64,000 nucleotides of DNA. It comes from Prevotellaceae bacterium UBA2744. GTDB taxonomy: Bacteria; Bacteroidota; Bacteroidia; Bacteroidales; Bacteroidaceae. The position numbers and the translations under genes are program-made. Within the stretch, counting starts at the first letter, position 1, and every line of letters starts with the position of its first letter. This document shows, one piece after another, positions 7,461 through 17,531 of the stretch. Below the pieces are notes generated by a model. It searched no databases, was not told where the DNA came from, and saw nothing but the letters and a program-made list of their open reading frames with translations. The stretch spans positions 1 through 64,000 of the forward strand of contig DEJQ01000008.1 of NCBI GenBank assembly GCA_002353575.1, read 5' to 3'.

Positions 7461-10436
7461 TCAAGGAATCATTATCTTCTTCGACGTACTATCGCTCATC
7501 CTGACGATGTTGACACCACGCTGCAAGGCAGGAATCTGCATACCGCTCAGATTGAAGATACCTACAACAGACGGGGTGGCCATTTCGGCGATTGCACTTT
7601 CGACAGGAGTCTGAATAGTTCCGTTCTTATACATCTCGGCCAATTCGAGCAGATGAGCAGCATAGGTTCTCACCTGAGCTGTGGAAGTCATATCAGGATC
7701 GTCACGATAAGAGAACTTATGTTCCGCCTCATGGATAGCATCGATAAACGCGATGTTCGCATCATCGGAGGAGGTCTCTTTATAAGCATCAAAAATCATA
7801 CGCGCCTCAGAGATATTATGCGCCAGAAGGATGTATGCAGGGTCGAGACCGGCAGTCACGTTAACACGAAACTGCTTAGTGACAGCCGCATCGTAGAAGT
7901 AACCTGTAAGTCCGGCAACCTCGTTTTCTGTCGTAGCAGGGACGAAGTACTGCGTAGCCTCATCGTTGATGAAGCAGGCACCCTTAGGAGCAACTGTGCC
8001 TACGAACGTACCCTTGACAGCAGCATCGGCATTCTCCTTAGGGGTAGCAAGTACGGTAGTGCCTGATTCGTCGTCACCTGAGTAAGAAAGAGTATTATTC
8101 TTAGCACTCGAAGTCATCACAAGATAAGTATGACCTGCCTCCAGTTCGAGCACATCGGTAGTGTTGAGAAGTGAAATGCCCGAGGTATTATGTCCGTCGA
8201 TGCGGCGTGCGATAGCTCCGTCCTCCAGTTCTCCTGCAAACGGAGTAGTCAACAGCGACCACTTCCCCACCTCACTGCTGAAGCTGAGGGTAGCAAACTT
8301 AGCCTTGAACTCGGCCTTCGGCTTGAAATCGTAGCCGGCATCAATATTCAGTATCTGGCATATACCGTCAGCATTGATGACATTATTTATATGATAGGTA
8401 TCAGAGCCGGCAATGTAGATGAGTGCATTAGGATTACCGAAAATGCTACCATCGAAATTAGGAGCGAACGACTCCACCTGTGTCAGGTCAAAAGAGGTTG
8501 CCGAGGAGTAAGTAGATAGCCTTGCAAAGTTCTCAAATGCAGTCTTGTCCCAGTGACCAGTAAAGGAAACACACCCGTCTGCAAACGAGCTGACAGCCAA
8601 GTCGCTCTCGCCTGTAATTATAAAATATGTACGCGTAGTCTTTGCTTCTGACATATTGATTACATCCACCGTAGCAGAATTTTTCCATTCTGAAGCTACT
8701 TCGGCATAGTAGCGCTTTCCACTCTGAAGCGGACACGACGAAGTGTTGCTCACGTTAAAGGTAATGGTAGAGTAAGAATCCGGTGTCAGCAGTATGTTCG
8801 ACTTGTTGTTTGAGCCGTTGAGGACCCACTCATGAGTGTCTTCGTCATAGACGTAGATGTCAATCTTACCAGTCCCCTCGTAGGCCATCTTATCATTATT
8901 ATATAATTCTATCAGGAACGAAGCCTTGGTGCTGTAGAACTTATTATACTTAATTCCTTCGATTGTCTCTGTTTCGCTGGACGATGCACTCTCTATGGAC
9001 TCGAGGGCAAGGTCGGAAGCAGCCGCCTCGGGTGTAACACTGGTCTGTGCCAATACATTAAGGTCGGCATCGGTAACAGTAATATACCACGTACGGATGC
9101 TGGTCGGCTTGCATGTAAGACTGACAGTGGCAGAAGAACCCGAAGGAATAACCGTTTCGATATCGGACGACCTGGCATTACGCAGAGCAGTCGGTTTTGA
9201 CTTGCTTGTAGAAGCAAAGAGATAGACTCCCTGAATAGGAAGCGTGGAGTTGTTCTCAATCTGAATGTCGAACTGATTTGTACGCTGGGCATATACAGTA
9301 GCAGGTTGTCCGATTTCAGCAGAAATATTCCACGTCTGAGGATAGGCACCTATAAGGGCTGACTGAGAGTCATTAAATCCGTTCATACCCGTTTCGGTAT
9401 CTACCGTATAGTATCCGTCGCCCTGTCCGCCCCATCCGAAGTTAAAATAGAACAGGTCGTTTGTTTTCTGGTAACCATGAACCACAACGGCATGTCCGCC
9501 GGAAGTGGGATGTACACCTGTGTACATGACAGGGCGTCCGGCAAGCAGTTCGTCGTAGAGCAGCTGTACCCATCCCTCTTGAGAATAGGAATTGCGATAA
9601 TGCACCGCACCACGACGCATACCGAAATAACCAGAGAATGTATCAGGAATCTTCTCTATATGTCCCGAAGTACTGGAACCATAGGTAAGCCATGTGGCAG
9701 CACCAGTGGCAAATACGAACTCGGCTACAGCATTCTTCACAGTGGCAGACTCAGAACCGCTGTAACGGTCCTGCATCAAGTCCCAGCGGATGGCAGTACC
9801 CTTAGCTATTGATTCAGTGACGGGAGCATCACCATAACCATAGGTAGGTGTGGTACCCTGGAGAGTGGATGGGAGGTCCTTACGCCAATAATATAGAATC
9901 TGGCTGGCAGCCGTAGCGACGCATCCCGTCAGTGCACGGTTGGTCGTGCCTGTAATATAGGGACAGCGGTCGTTGTAGGGGCTGGACTGATGCCAATGGC
10001 TTGACATGATCGGCTTGATGTTGTCGCGCGCACTGGTAGCAGTGAGCACACGGCGCGGAGCGTTGGTTCCGGCAGCCTGAGCCTGAGATACAGACTGCGC
10101 CCATCCGTTGAACATATCCTGCAGGGCAGGCGGCACGTTGTCTGCGTCGAAATCACCTTTCTCTGTATATCCGAGGATAACAGGAAGACAGTCATCTCCT
10201 GCTACAATAATATAGCCTTGCCCCTCTCCCCTACTATAAATATAATAAGGAGCGGAAACAGACGCAGAACCGAGGACTTTCACTCTATTTTCCGTAGAAT
10301 TGCTGACAAGGGTAAAAGTCGCATCAGACTGAAGGAAATCAGCTGCAATCTGCTGAGCCTTCTCAGCATCGATAGGATTTGCAATGGCTTTCGCAGCGAC
10401 GAGAGTCAGGGCAAAAAATGCTGTTAACTTTCTCAT
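7461..10436 (-). CDS. Secreted C10 family (streptopain/interpain-like) cysteine protease
   Basis: 991 residues. A signal peptide (about 1-19) is followed by a Spi-type inhibitory propeptide (about 20-125) and a C10 catalytic domain (about 130-360) with Cys172 (TGCVATAASQILYYW), His315 (GGHAVVVHGYQ) and the FNFGWGGQGDGYY strand. The remaining 600 or so residues are beta-rich accessory domains. The end (VVGIFNLSGMQIPALQRGVN...) resembles a C-terminal sorting signal. C10 enzymes of this phylum (interpain A, periodontain-like proteins) are secreted as zymogens and degrade host or dietary protein. The gene is 28 bp downstream of lepA on the same strand; I found no clear promoter in that gap, so it may be co-transcribed or use a promoter inside lepA. 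Confidence 0.9.
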   Translation of the reverse strand: MRKLTAFFALTLVAAKAIANPIDAEKAQQIAADFLQSDATFTLVSNSTENRVKVLGSASVSAPYYIYSRGEGQGYIIVAGDDCLPVILGYTEKGDFDADNVPPALQDMFNGWAQSVSQAQAAGTNAPRRVLTATSARDNIKPIMSSHWHQSSPYNDRCPYITGTTNRALTGCVATAASQILYYWRKDLPSTLQGTTPTYGYGDAPVTESIAKGTAIRWDLMQDRYSGSESATVKNAVAEFVFATGAATWLTYGSSTSGHIEKIPDTFSGYFGMRRGAVHYRNSYSQEGWVQLLYDELLAGRPVMYTGVHPTSGGHAVVVHGYQKTNDLFYFNFGWGGQGDGYYTVDTETGMNGFNDSQSALIGAYPQTWNISAEIGQPATVYAQRTNQFDIQIENNSTLPIQGVYLFASTSKSKPTALRNARSSDIETVIPSGSSATVSLTCKPTSIRTWYITVTDADLNVLAQTSVTPEAAASDLALESIESASSSETETIEGIKYNKFYSTKASFLIELYNNDKMAYEGTGKIDIYVYDEDTHEWVLNGSNNKSNILLTPDSYSTITFNVSNTSSCPLQSGKRYYAEVASEWKNSATVDVINMSEAKTTRTYFIITGESDLAVSSFADGCVSFTGHWDKTAFENFARLSTYSSATSFDLTQVESFAPNFDGSIFGNPNALIYIAGSDTYHINNVINADGICQILNIDAGYDFKPKAEFKAKFATLSFSSEVGKWSLLTTPFAGELEDGAIARRIDGHNTSGISLLNTTDVLELEAGHTYLVMTSSAKNNTLSYSGDDESGTTVLATPKENADAAVKGTFVGTVAPKGACFINDEATQYFVPATTENEVAGLTGYFYDAAVTKQFRVNVTAGLDPAYILLAHNISEARMIFDAYKETSSDDANIAFIDAIHEAEHKFSYRDDPDMTSTAQVRTYAAHLLELAEMYKNGTIQTPVESAIAEMATPSVVGIFNLSGMQIPALQRGVNIVRMSDSTSKKIMIP

Positions 10437-10464
10437 AGTATTAAATATTTATTGTTTAGAATTA

Positions 10465-12267
10465 TCAATCTCCATCGAGTTTCAAAACGGCAAGGAAGGC
10501 TTTCTGCGGAACGGACACATTTCCTATCTGCTTCATGCGTTTCTTTCCGCGCTTCTGTTTCTCGAGCAGTTTACGCTTTCGGCTTACGTCACCTCCATAG
10601 CACTTTGCAAGCACATCCTTACGCACCTGCTTGACGGTTTCGCGTGCCACTATCTTACCACCGATGGCTGCCTGAATGGCTATATCAAACTGCTGACGGG
10701 GCAGAAGTTCCTTGAGACGCTCACACATACGACGTCCGAGTGTCACGGCATTATCGACATGGGTCAGTGTGGAGAGAGCATCGACCGACTCTCCGTTGAG
10801 AAGGATGTCGAGTTTCACCAGTTTAGACTGACGGAACCCGGCTGGATGATAGTCGAAGCTGGCATAACCGCGGCTGACACTTTTCAGTTTGTCGTAGAAG
10901 TCTATGACAATCTCACCCAGCGGCATGAGAAACTCAATCTCAACACGGTTGCCGGCAATGAAATCCTGCTTAACGAGTTCGGCACGTTTACCGAGACAGA
11001 GCGTCATGATAGGACCGATGTAACTGGCGGTAGTGATGACTGTAGCACGTATGTAGGGTTCCTCGACATGTTCGATAAGTGTAGGATCGGGCATACCCGA
11101 AGGATTGTGGACTTCCTCTGCGTTACCATGCTTGTCGTAAACCATATAGGATACGTTAGGAACGGTAGTTATGACGTCCATATTGAACTCGCGATCGAGA
11201 CGCTCCTGTACGATTTCCATGTGAAGCAATCCGAGGAATCCACATCGGAAACCGAATCCCAAGGCTGCCGATGACTCATGCTGGAAGGTAAGCGAGGCAT
11301 CGTTGAGCTGAAGTTTCTCCAGACTGGCACGCAGATTCTCGTAATCCTCAGTCTCTATCGGATAGATACCGGCAAACACCATCGGTTTCACTTCCTGGAA
11401 ACCCTTGATAGCTTCGCTTGAAGGATTGGAAAGCGAGGTAATAGTATCTCCGACTTTCACTTCGACAGCATTCTTAATACCCGTAACTATATATCCCACA
11501 TCACCTGTACGCAGTTCCTTCTTCGGTACCATATCCATCTTTAGGGTACCGATTTCCTCTGCAAGATATTCCTTCTTGGTATTTATGAAACGGACCTTCT
11601 CACCTGTGCGCATCACTCCGTTGACTATCTTGAAGTAAGCAATGATGCCTCGATAGGAATTGAATACAGAGTCGAATATGAGAGCCTGGAGCGGCGCATC
11701 CTCATCACCCACAGGGTGCGGTACACGTTCTACGACAGCATTCAGGATATCTTCGACACCCTCACCCGTCTTGCCAGAAGCATAGATGATTTCCTCAGGT
11801 TTGCAACCGATGAGGTCGATAATTTCATCGGCAACCTCATCTGGCATGGCATTAGGCATGTCAATCTTATTGATGACAGGGATAATCTCAAGATCGTGGT
11901 CGATAGCCATATAGAGGTTGCTAATAGTCTGTGCCTGTACCCCTTGAGTGGCATCGACTACAAGCAGAGCACCTTCACACGCTGCGATAGAACGGCTCAC
12001 CTCGTAAGAGAAATCGACGTGTCCCGGAGTGTCTATGAGGTTAAGGATATATTTACCCTTGTCGAGTGCTTCACCATTATAATCATACTCCATTTGGATG
12101 GCATGACTCTTGATGGTGATTCCACGTTCCTGCTCAAGATCCATGTCGTCTAGCATCTGCCCCTGGGTAATCTTAATGGTATTGGTCTTCTCAAGCAGGC
12201 GGTCGGCAAGAGTGGATTTACCGTGATCGATATGGGCTATAATACAAAAATTACGTATATTCTTCAT
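10465..12267 (-). CDS. lepA: Elongation factor 4 (LepA)
   Basis: 600 residues, full length. It is a ribosome-bound GTPase that can back-translocate tRNAs and affects 30S biogenesis. G motifs are intact: AHIDHGKST (P-loop), RGITIKSHA (switch I), DTPGHVDF and NKIDMP. The C-terminal LepA-specific domain ends in the basic RKRKLLEKQKRGKKRMKQIG stretch that enters the A site. It lies 8 bp after the RluA-type gene in the leftward run from 15280. Confidence 0.97.
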   Translation of the reverse strand: MKNIRNFCIIAHIDHGKSTLADRLLEKTNTIKITQGQMLDDMDLEQERGITIKSHAIQMEYDYNGEALDKGKYILNLIDTPGHVDFSYEVSRSIAACEGALLVVDATQGVQAQTISNLYMAIDHDLEIIPVINKIDMPNAMPDEVADEIIDLIGCKPEEIIYASGKTGEGVEDILNAVVERVPHPVGDEDAPLQALIFDSVFNSYRGIIAYFKIVNGVMRTGEKVRFINTKKEYLAEEIGTLKMDMVPKKELRTGDVGYIVTGIKNAVEVKVGDTITSLSNPSSEAIKGFQEVKPMVFAGIYPIETEDYENLRASLEKLQLNDASLTFQHESSAALGFGFRCGFLGLLHMEIVQERLDREFNMDVITTVPNVSYMVYDKHGNAEEVHNPSGMPDPTLIEHVEEPYIRATVITTASYIGPIMTLCLGKRAELVKQDFIAGNRVEIEFLMPLGEIVIDFYDKLKSVSRGYASFDYHPAGFRQSKLVKLDILLNGESVDALSTLTHVDNAVTLGRRMCERLKELLPRQQFDIAIQAAIGGKIVARETVKQVRKDVLAKCYGGDVSRKRKLLEKQKRGKKRMKQIGNVSVPQKAFLAVLKLDGD

Positions 12268-12275
12268 TCGTTCAA

Positions 12276-13175
12276 TTATTTCAGTATATTCTTAAAGGAT
12301 GCAGGTATTGGTGTTTCAAATTTCAGGAATTCCCCTGTAATAGGATGCTGGAATGCCAGTTTGTAGGCATGAAGACAGATGCGCCCAATGGGGTCTGTAT
12401 CGGCTCCATACTTATAATCTCCGGCTATGCTGTGATGGAGATCCTGCATGTGGACACGAATCTGGTTCTTGCGACCAGTGTCGAGTTTCATCTCTACAAG
12501 GCTGTATTCCATTCCACGTTTCAGGGTGCGATAATGGGTGGTGGCTTCCTTACCCCCATCATCGACAGGAGATGAGTGGGTGATAAACATTTTATTATCA
12601 GTAAGCCAGCTCGTAATGGTACCGGAATCCTTTTCCATCACACCTTCACACACGGCAATATAACGGCGATCGGCAACAAGGTCTTTCCAGTTGTCGGTAA
12701 ACAGTTTCTGTACGTCCCTGCGCTTGGCAAAAAGAAGGAGTCCAGATGTCTCACGGTCGAGACGGTGAACAGTGTGCACGGAAAATGTACGGTTCTGACG
12801 TTTTACATACTCGTCGAGAATAGACTTCACGGTCTGAGTGCGCTTGCCCGGTTGGGTGTTGGTCAGAATGCCGTTGGACTTATCTACCACAAAAAGGAAT
12901 GCATCTTCATACACAATACGCACCCACTGGCTCTGAAGGTCACGTTTATGTCCATGATCGCTAATCTGTACGAGCATTCCGGGTTTCAGCGGTGTGTTGA
13001 ACTGAGTGGTAATCTGAGAATTCACATATACCATCTTCCTAGATAAAAGTTCCTTGGCACGAGTACGCGTAACACCTTCGATATTGGTCATAAGGAAGGG
13101 AAGCAATTCGCATTCCGTCTTAACGGGATAATCCCTATATCGGTTTCTTGCCTTATTATCAAAATATTGGCTCAT
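12276..13175 (-). CDS. RluA family pseudouridine synthase
   Basis: 299 residues. An N-terminal S4-like RNA-binding region (about 20-80, TRTRAKELLSRKMVYVN) is followed by the RluA catalytic domain with HRLDRETSG (catalytic Asp140) and the RKNQIRVHMQDLHHSIAGD motif. It isomerises uridine to pseudouridine in rRNA or tRNA; the target (RluC/D-like or tRNA) cannot be decided from motifs alone. It sits between rlmD and lepA, with gaps of 14 and 8 bp, in a ribosome-related block. Confidence 0.9.
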   Translation of the reverse strand: MSQYFDNKARNRYRDYPVKTECELLPFLMTNIEGVTRTRAKELLSRKMVYVNSQITTQFNTPLKPGMLVQISDHGHKRDLQSQWVRIVYEDAFLFVVDKSNGILTNTQPGKRTQTVKSILDEYVKRQNRTFSVHTVHRLDRETSGLLLFAKRRDVQKLFTDNWKDLVADRRYIAVCEGVMEKDSGTITSWLTDNKMFITHSSPVDDGGKEATTHYRTLKRGMEYSLVEMKLDTGRKNQIRVHMQDLHHSIAGDYKYGADTDPIGRICLHAYKLAFQHPITGEFLKFETPIPASFKNILK

Positions 13176-13189
13176 ATATATAATAATGT

Positions 13190-14608
13190 CTATCGCTTCA
13201 TGAGTAATACAACATTCTCCACATGCTGAGTGTGAGGGAACATATCTACGGGTTGAACTGCAACGACCTTATACTGTGCATCCAGAGCCTGAAGGTCACG
13301 GGCCTGAGTCGCAGGATTGCAGCTTACATATACAATTCTCTGAGGAGCAGCCATAAGCATTACATCAATCACACTCTGATGCATGCCCGCACGAGGAGGG
13401 TCGGTGATGATTACATCAGGACGTCCGTGCAGATTGATAAATTCACTATTCAACACATCCTTCATGTCGCCGGCATAGAACAAAGTGTTGCTGATGCCGT
13501 TTATCTCAGAGTTCACCTTGGCATCCTCGATTGCTTCCGGCACATATTCGATTCCGATGACCTGCCGGGCTTGTTTTGCAACGAAGTTGGCTATGGTTCC
13601 CGTTCCTGTGTAGAGGTCGTAAACCAATTCATTGCCTGTGAGGGCGGCAAACTGGCGAGCCACACTGTAAAGTTCGTATGCCTGGTCAGTATTTGTTTGA
13701 TAAAAAGACTTAGGACCGACTTTGAACTTCAGGTCTTCCATCGTTTCATAGATAAAATCAGTGCCCTTGAAACAATGTACTTGCTGGTCGGCAAAAGTGT
13801 CGTTTGCCTTGTGGTTATCCACGTAAAGCAGTGATGTTATTTCGGGGAACGAGGAAGAGATATGTTCCATGAGTTGCGTTGCCTGTTCCCTCTCCTCTTC
13901 CGTCTCGATTCTGAACTGCATGAGAAGCATGAACTCGCCCGTATTGCTATTACGCATCATCATACTTCGAAGCAGTCCGCGGTTTTCACGCAAGTTATAG
14001 AATACGAGTTTCTTCTCAAGGGCATATCGGCGGATTTCGTTTCGAATACGGTTCTGCAGATTATCCATCAGCCCGCAGTTCTCTATATCGAGTATCTTAT
14101 CGAAGGCTCCCGTGATGTGGAAGCCAACAGCATCTTTAACGACGTAGCTGACATCCCGACGCACTTCCTCTTCAGTAAGCCAACGCTTATCCGAGAATCC
14201 AAATTCCAACTTATTTCTGTATTCACGTATTTTCTTACTGCCCAAAATAGGCATGAAATCAGGAAGTTCTATTTTGCCGATGCGAGTCAGATTATCATAT
14301 ACCTGTTGCTGCTTGGCACGCAGTTGCTCTTCGTATTTCAGGCATTGCCATTTGCAACCGCCACATACGCCAAAGTGCTGACAAAAGGGAGTGGCGCGAA
14401 GTTCGGAATACTTATGAATCTTGACGCAAACAGCCTCCATATAGTTGGATTTCTTCTTTTTCACCTGCAAATCCACTATATCTCCAGGCACAACATAAGG
14501 CACAAAGACTACACCGTCTTCGAGACGGGCAATAGATTTCCCTTCTGCAGCAACTGCAGAGATTTCCACTTTCTCAATCAGTGGCAACTGTTTCTTCTTT
14601 CGTGTCAA
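13190..14608 (-). CDS. rlmD: 23S rRNA (uracil-C5)-methyltransferase RlmD-like
   Basis: 472 residues. An N-terminal TRAM domain (about 8-66) and an iron-sulfur motif (Cys76-x5-Cys82-x2-Cys85, with a further Cys in ENCG) precede a SAM methyltransferase domain with DLYTGTGTIANF, DPPRAGMH and the catalytic Cys in SCNPATQARDL. The family makes m5U in 23S rRNA (U1939 or U747); many Bacteroidetes have two copies, so the exact site is uncertain. The first codon is TTG (14608-14606): no in-frame ATG is near it, and residues MTRKKKQLPL agree with the usual family start. It is in the leftward ribosome-related run. Confidence 0.9.
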   Translation of the reverse strand: MTRKKKQLPLIEKVEISAVAAEGKSIARLEDGVVFVPYVVPGDIVDLQVKKKKSNYMEAVCVKIHKYSELRATPFCQHFGVCGGCKWQCLKYEEQLRAKQQQVYDNLTRIGKIELPDFMPILGSKKIREYRNKLEFGFSDKRWLTEEEVRRDVSYVVKDAVGFHITGAFDKILDIENCGLMDNLQNRIRNEIRRYALEKKLVFYNLRENRGLLRSMMMRNSNTGEFMLLMQFRIETEEEREQATQLMEHISSSFPEITSLLYVDNHKANDTFADQQVHCFKGTDFIYETMEDLKFKVGPKSFYQTNTDQAYELYSVARQFAALTGNELVYDLYTGTGTIANFVAKQARQVIGIEYVPEAIEDAKVNSEINGISNTLFYAGDMKDVLNSEFINLHGRPDVIITDPPRAGMHQSVIDVMLMAAPQRIVYVSCNPATQARDLQALDAQYKVVAVQPVDMFPHTQHVENVVLLMKR

Positions 14609-14629
14609 ATCGAGAATGGTTTTGTTATA

Positions 14630-15280
14630 TCACTTTATATTAATAGCCTCTAATTCTGCTTCTTCCCTATCGCACTCTATCTTACGCAGTAAAAACGGTA
14701 ATATGGAAGGAGATAGAATGGCAGATAAAATATAGGAAACGACAAAGGTGACAATATAGAATGTGATGTAAAGTCCGCCAGGCAAAACCACTACGTCCCC
14801 CATATTGCCTGACTGAATAACAGTCCATTTTATTACTGCAATAGCTATTACAGGAAGACAAATCACAATCGACAGAATAGAGAATACAAAAAAACAACAC
14901 ACAGACAACGAAAACATCTGATTAAAATGTCTGAAGTAATACTTAACTGCCCAAAACCACATCTTCGGACTGAAGCCCGCTGCTATCTTCTGCAAGCCAG
15001 AACGATAAAGACTTTTCGTTTTCTGAACATCAACAGCATATCCTTTTTCCTTTGCTCTCCACATACTCACTACGACACTCTGAACGAAGAGATATGCCAA
15101 AAGAGCAAACAACATACCTACTATAGCAACAGGAATATTGGATGCCAGAAACGCATGTATAGCAATTGTCAGGGACAAAGCAAACAGCAGTGCCGGAATT
15201 AACGACACACGAAGAAAAAAGATGAAATTTGCGGTCAAGAAACTGACACTTCTGGACAAACAAACGATATTTTTTCTCAT
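14630..15280 (-). CDS. Integral membrane protein of unknown function
   Basis: 216 residues. Hydrophobic segments at about 10-70 (two or three helices), 118-150 and 168-198 suggest about five transmembrane helices, with a basic central loop (WRAKEKGYAVDVQKTKSLYRSG) and an acidic C-terminal tail. I do not recognise a family; it resembles DUF4013-type or YihY-like small membrane proteins only in general layout. It is the first gene of the leftward run towards rlmD, with a 21-bp gap. Base use is more AT-rich than in rlmD, and it carries many Phe/Ile/Val codons as expected for a membrane protein. Confidence 0.6.
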   Translation of the reverse strand: MRKNIVCLSRSVSFLTANFIFFLRVSLIPALLFALSLTIAIHAFLASNIPVAIVGMLFALLAYLFVQSVVVSMWRAKEKGYAVDVQKTKSLYRSGLQKIAAGFSPKMWFWAVKYYFRHFNQMFSLSVCCFFVFSILSIVICLPVIAIAVIKWTVIQSGNMGDVVVLPGGLYITFYIVTFVVSYILSAILSPSILPFLLRKIECDREEAELEAINIK

Positions 15281-15309
15281 TTTTTTATCTTTTTATTCCA
15301 AAACATCCG

Positions 15310-15337
15310 CAAATTTATGGCTTTTTCATTAGATTTG
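15310..15337. promoter_or_regulatory. Divergent -7 boxes (membrane protein / oxidoreductase)
   Basis: TAAATTTG on the - strand at 15317-15310 and TAGATTTG on the + strand at 15330-15337 fit TAnnTTTG and point away from each other, 12 bp apart. A weak -33 (CAAC on the + strand at 15338-15341, spacer 20) serves the leftward box. The rightward box lies after the ATG at 15317, which argues that the oxidoreductase starts at 15356. Confidence 0.55.
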
Positions 15338-15355
15338 CAACCAAGAAAACTAAAA

Positions 15356-16348
15356 ATGACAGCAAAGGAAATAAAATGGGGCTTCATAGGCTGTGGTGAA
15401 GTAACAGAAAAAAAGAGCGGACCAGCCTTCAACAAGATTGAAGGTTCATCGGTTGTGGCTGTAATGAGCCGCAACTTAGAAAAAGCCAAGTCGTACGCAA
15501 CACGGCACAATATTCCACGCTTTTACAATGATGCCCAATCCCTCATAGACGACAGAGAGGTAAACGCGATATACATTGCCACACCACCGTCGTCGCATGC
15601 TACCTATGCGATAATGGCAATGCGTGCAGGCAAACCGTGCTACGTAGAAAAGCCCCTTGCCAAAAGCTACGAGGAATGCATACGAGTGAACAGGATATCA
15701 GAACTGACAGGCGTACCTTGCTATGTAGCATTCTACCGCCGCTACCTACCATATTTCAACAAGGTAAAAGAGCTGGTGGAATCGAACGAAATAGGCAAAC
15801 TTCTAAGCGTGCAGGTACAGTTTCACGTACCGCCACGCGAACTTGATGCCAAAAGCGGGAAAGATATGCCGTGGCGCTTACAGCCGGAAGTAGCTGGAGG
15901 AGGAGGCTATTTCTATGATCTGGCAAGTCATCAGCTTGACTTACTTCAATATATGTTTGGCATAATACTGGAAGCAGAAGGCTACAGCCAAAACATGGGA
16001 GGCCTATACAAGGTTGAAGACACCTTCAACGCATGTTTTCGTTTTGACAACGGCCTGACAGGTTCAGCATCCTGGTGTTTCGTAGCCTATGAATCAGCAC
16101 GAAAAGACCGTATACTCCTTGTGGGGGACAAGGGAACCATAACATTTTCCGTTTTTGATTATAAACCCATAAAACTATATACACAACGCGGCATAGAACT
16201 ATTCGACATTCCCAACCCCCAGCACGTGCAACTACCACTTATAGAGCGAATTGTACATACCCTGCAAGGAATAGGAACATGCGACTGTGACAGCTTCAGC
16301 GCCACGCCTACCAACTGGGTAATGGACAAGATTCTGGGAAAATTCTGA
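15356..16348 (+). CDS. Gfo/Idh/MocA family NAD(P)-dependent oxidoreductase
   Basis: 330 residues. An N-terminal Rossmann domain (IKWGFIGCGEV, a G-x-x-G-x-G-like turn) and the EKPLAKSYEEC motif, whose Lys normally contacts nicotinamide and substrate, are followed by the family's beta-sheet substrate domain (GGGYFYDLASHQLDLLQYMFG). Members oxidise or reduce sugars, inositols or sugar nucleotides; the substrate is not clear here. The frame is open from ATG 15317, but the -7 promoter box lies inside that extension and the later ATG puts the Rossmann strand at the normal distance from the start. It is followed by DUF4421 after 48 bp. Confidence 0.88.
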   Translation: MTAKEIKWGFIGCGEVTEKKSGPAFNKIEGSSVVAVMSRNLEKAKSYATRHNIPRFYNDAQSLIDDREVNAIYIATPPSSHATYAIMAMRAGKPCYVEKPLAKSYEECIRVNRISELTGVPCYVAFYRRYLPYFNKVKELVESNEIGKLLSVQVQFHVPPRELDAKSGKDMPWRLQPEVAGGGGYFYDLASHQLDLLQYMFGIILEAEGYSQNMGGLYKVEDTFNACFRFDNGLTGSASWCFVAYESARKDRILLVGDKGTITFSVFDYKPIKLYTQRGIELFDIPNPQHVQLPLIERIVHTLQGIGTCDCDSFSATPTNWVMDKILGKF

Positions 16349-16396
16349 CAAAATTCTGACAAACTTTTTTAGGATATATAGCACAAACAGGTAAAA

Positions 16397-17422
16397 ATGA
16401 GATTTAGGAAACATATTATTATGTGTTTTATTTGCTTGGCATTTTCAACAAATGCTGAAGCAAAGTCTTTTTTTTCACGTTTTGCGGAAGGATGGGCTAA
16501 GTTCTTCATGAGCTGCGACTCGACCTACGTCACTCCCCAGCTATACAATATCACAGTACAATCGGAACTTAGCTATTGGCATGATTTTTACCATATAAAA
16601 TCAAAAGAAACAAAAAAAAGCATGGTCATAGAGTCAGAGCCATCTATTGTACTTGGAGGATATGTTTACTACAGCATTCTCGGATTCGGTCTGTCTTGGA
16701 ATCTTAACGACATAGGAAAACCAAACGGAGAAACCAACGGAACATCAATGAGAAAGGGATTCTCCCTGCATACAGCAAGACTCTTTGCCGAGATATTTAC
16801 ATATAGCAGCGGAAAGACTGCACGAATAACCCATCTTTCTGATTTTGACTTAAAGAATCGCAACAAATCATTCTCAGGACTGGATTCCAAAGTATTCGGC
16901 GTGCACGCATTCTACATTTTCAACAACAAAAAATTCTCATGGCCTGCCGCGTTCGGGGAAAATGCAGTACAAAGGAAAAGTTGTGGCAGCTGGACTCTTG
17001 GTTTTCAGTACAACAAGCAAACAGTCACTCTGAACGAGAAAGAACTACCCGATTACTTAGTCAACAAGATAAGTCCGTCACTTCTGTTCAGAAAGGTAAA
17101 CTATAGCGACTATTCCGTAAGTGTCGGATATGCATACAACTGGGTATTAGGACGCAACTTGCTACTCGCCATATCACTGCAACCATCAATTGGTTATCGC
17201 CGTTCGAACATTGAGGGAACAGACTTCTCGCACAACATTCTGAATAACGTATCTACCGACCTGACTACCCGTGCCTCTTTTTTCTGGAACAACACACGTT
17301 TGTTTTCAGGTCTGATCTTGGAACTGCACACGTATTCGTACAGACAAAGCACCCTAGGTCTGACAAATACCTACGGAACATTAAAACTGGTAGTCGGATT
17401 CAATTGCTGGCGTAAACGCTGA
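16397..17422 (+). CDS. DUF4421 family outer-membrane-type protein
   Basis: 341 residues with a signal peptide (about 1-22, ending in Ala-Glu-Ala). The body has alternating aromatic strands (SFSGLDSKVFGVHAFYIF, YSVSVGYAYNWVLGRNLLLAISLQPSIGY) and ends in an aromatic/basic strand, as expected for a small outer-membrane barrel. It matches my memory of DUF4421, a Bacteroidetes-restricted family of unknown function. The 48-bp gap to the previous gene holds only a short TTCTGACAAA-like direct repeat. Co-transcription with the oxidoreductase is possible. Confidence 0.75.
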   Translation: MRFRKHIIMCFICLAFSTNAEAKSFFSRFAEGWAKFFMSCDSTYVTPQLYNITVQSELSYWHDFYHIKSKETKKSMVIESEPSIVLGGYVYYSILGFGLSWNLNDIGKPNGETNGTSMRKGFSLHTARLFAEIFTYSSGKTARITHLSDFDLKNRNKSFSGLDSKVFGVHAFYIFNNKKFSWPAAFGENAVQRKSCGSWTLGFQYNKQTVTLNEKELPDYLVNKISPSLLFRKVNYSDYSVSVGYAYNWVLGRNLLLAISLQPSIGYRRSNIEGTDFSHNILNNVSTDLTTRASFFWNNTRLFSGLILELHTYSYRQSTLGLTNTYGTLKLVVGFNCWRKR

Positions 17423-17459
17423 TATTTAAAACACCACGAAAAATTTTATCCGTTTTTGT

Positions 17460-17491
17460 TTTGTACTTGTGTCTTTTTTGCCATATCTTTG
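17460..17491 (+). promoter_or_regulatory. Promoter of the putative metallopeptidase / GH28 pair
   Basis: TTTG at 17460-17463, a 20-nt spacer and TATCTTTG at 17484-17491 match the Bacteroidetes consensus. Start of transcription is expected near 17498, about 34 nt before the ATG at 17532. Confidence 0.75.
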
Positions 17492-17531
17492 TAGAATGTA
17501 AAGAGAAACCACAAAACAGAACCTATTTTCC

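Noticed and set aside
16349..16396. TTCTGACAAA direct repeat as an operator
   Set aside because: Only a short imperfect repeat spanning the oxidoreductase stop; nothing else supports it.
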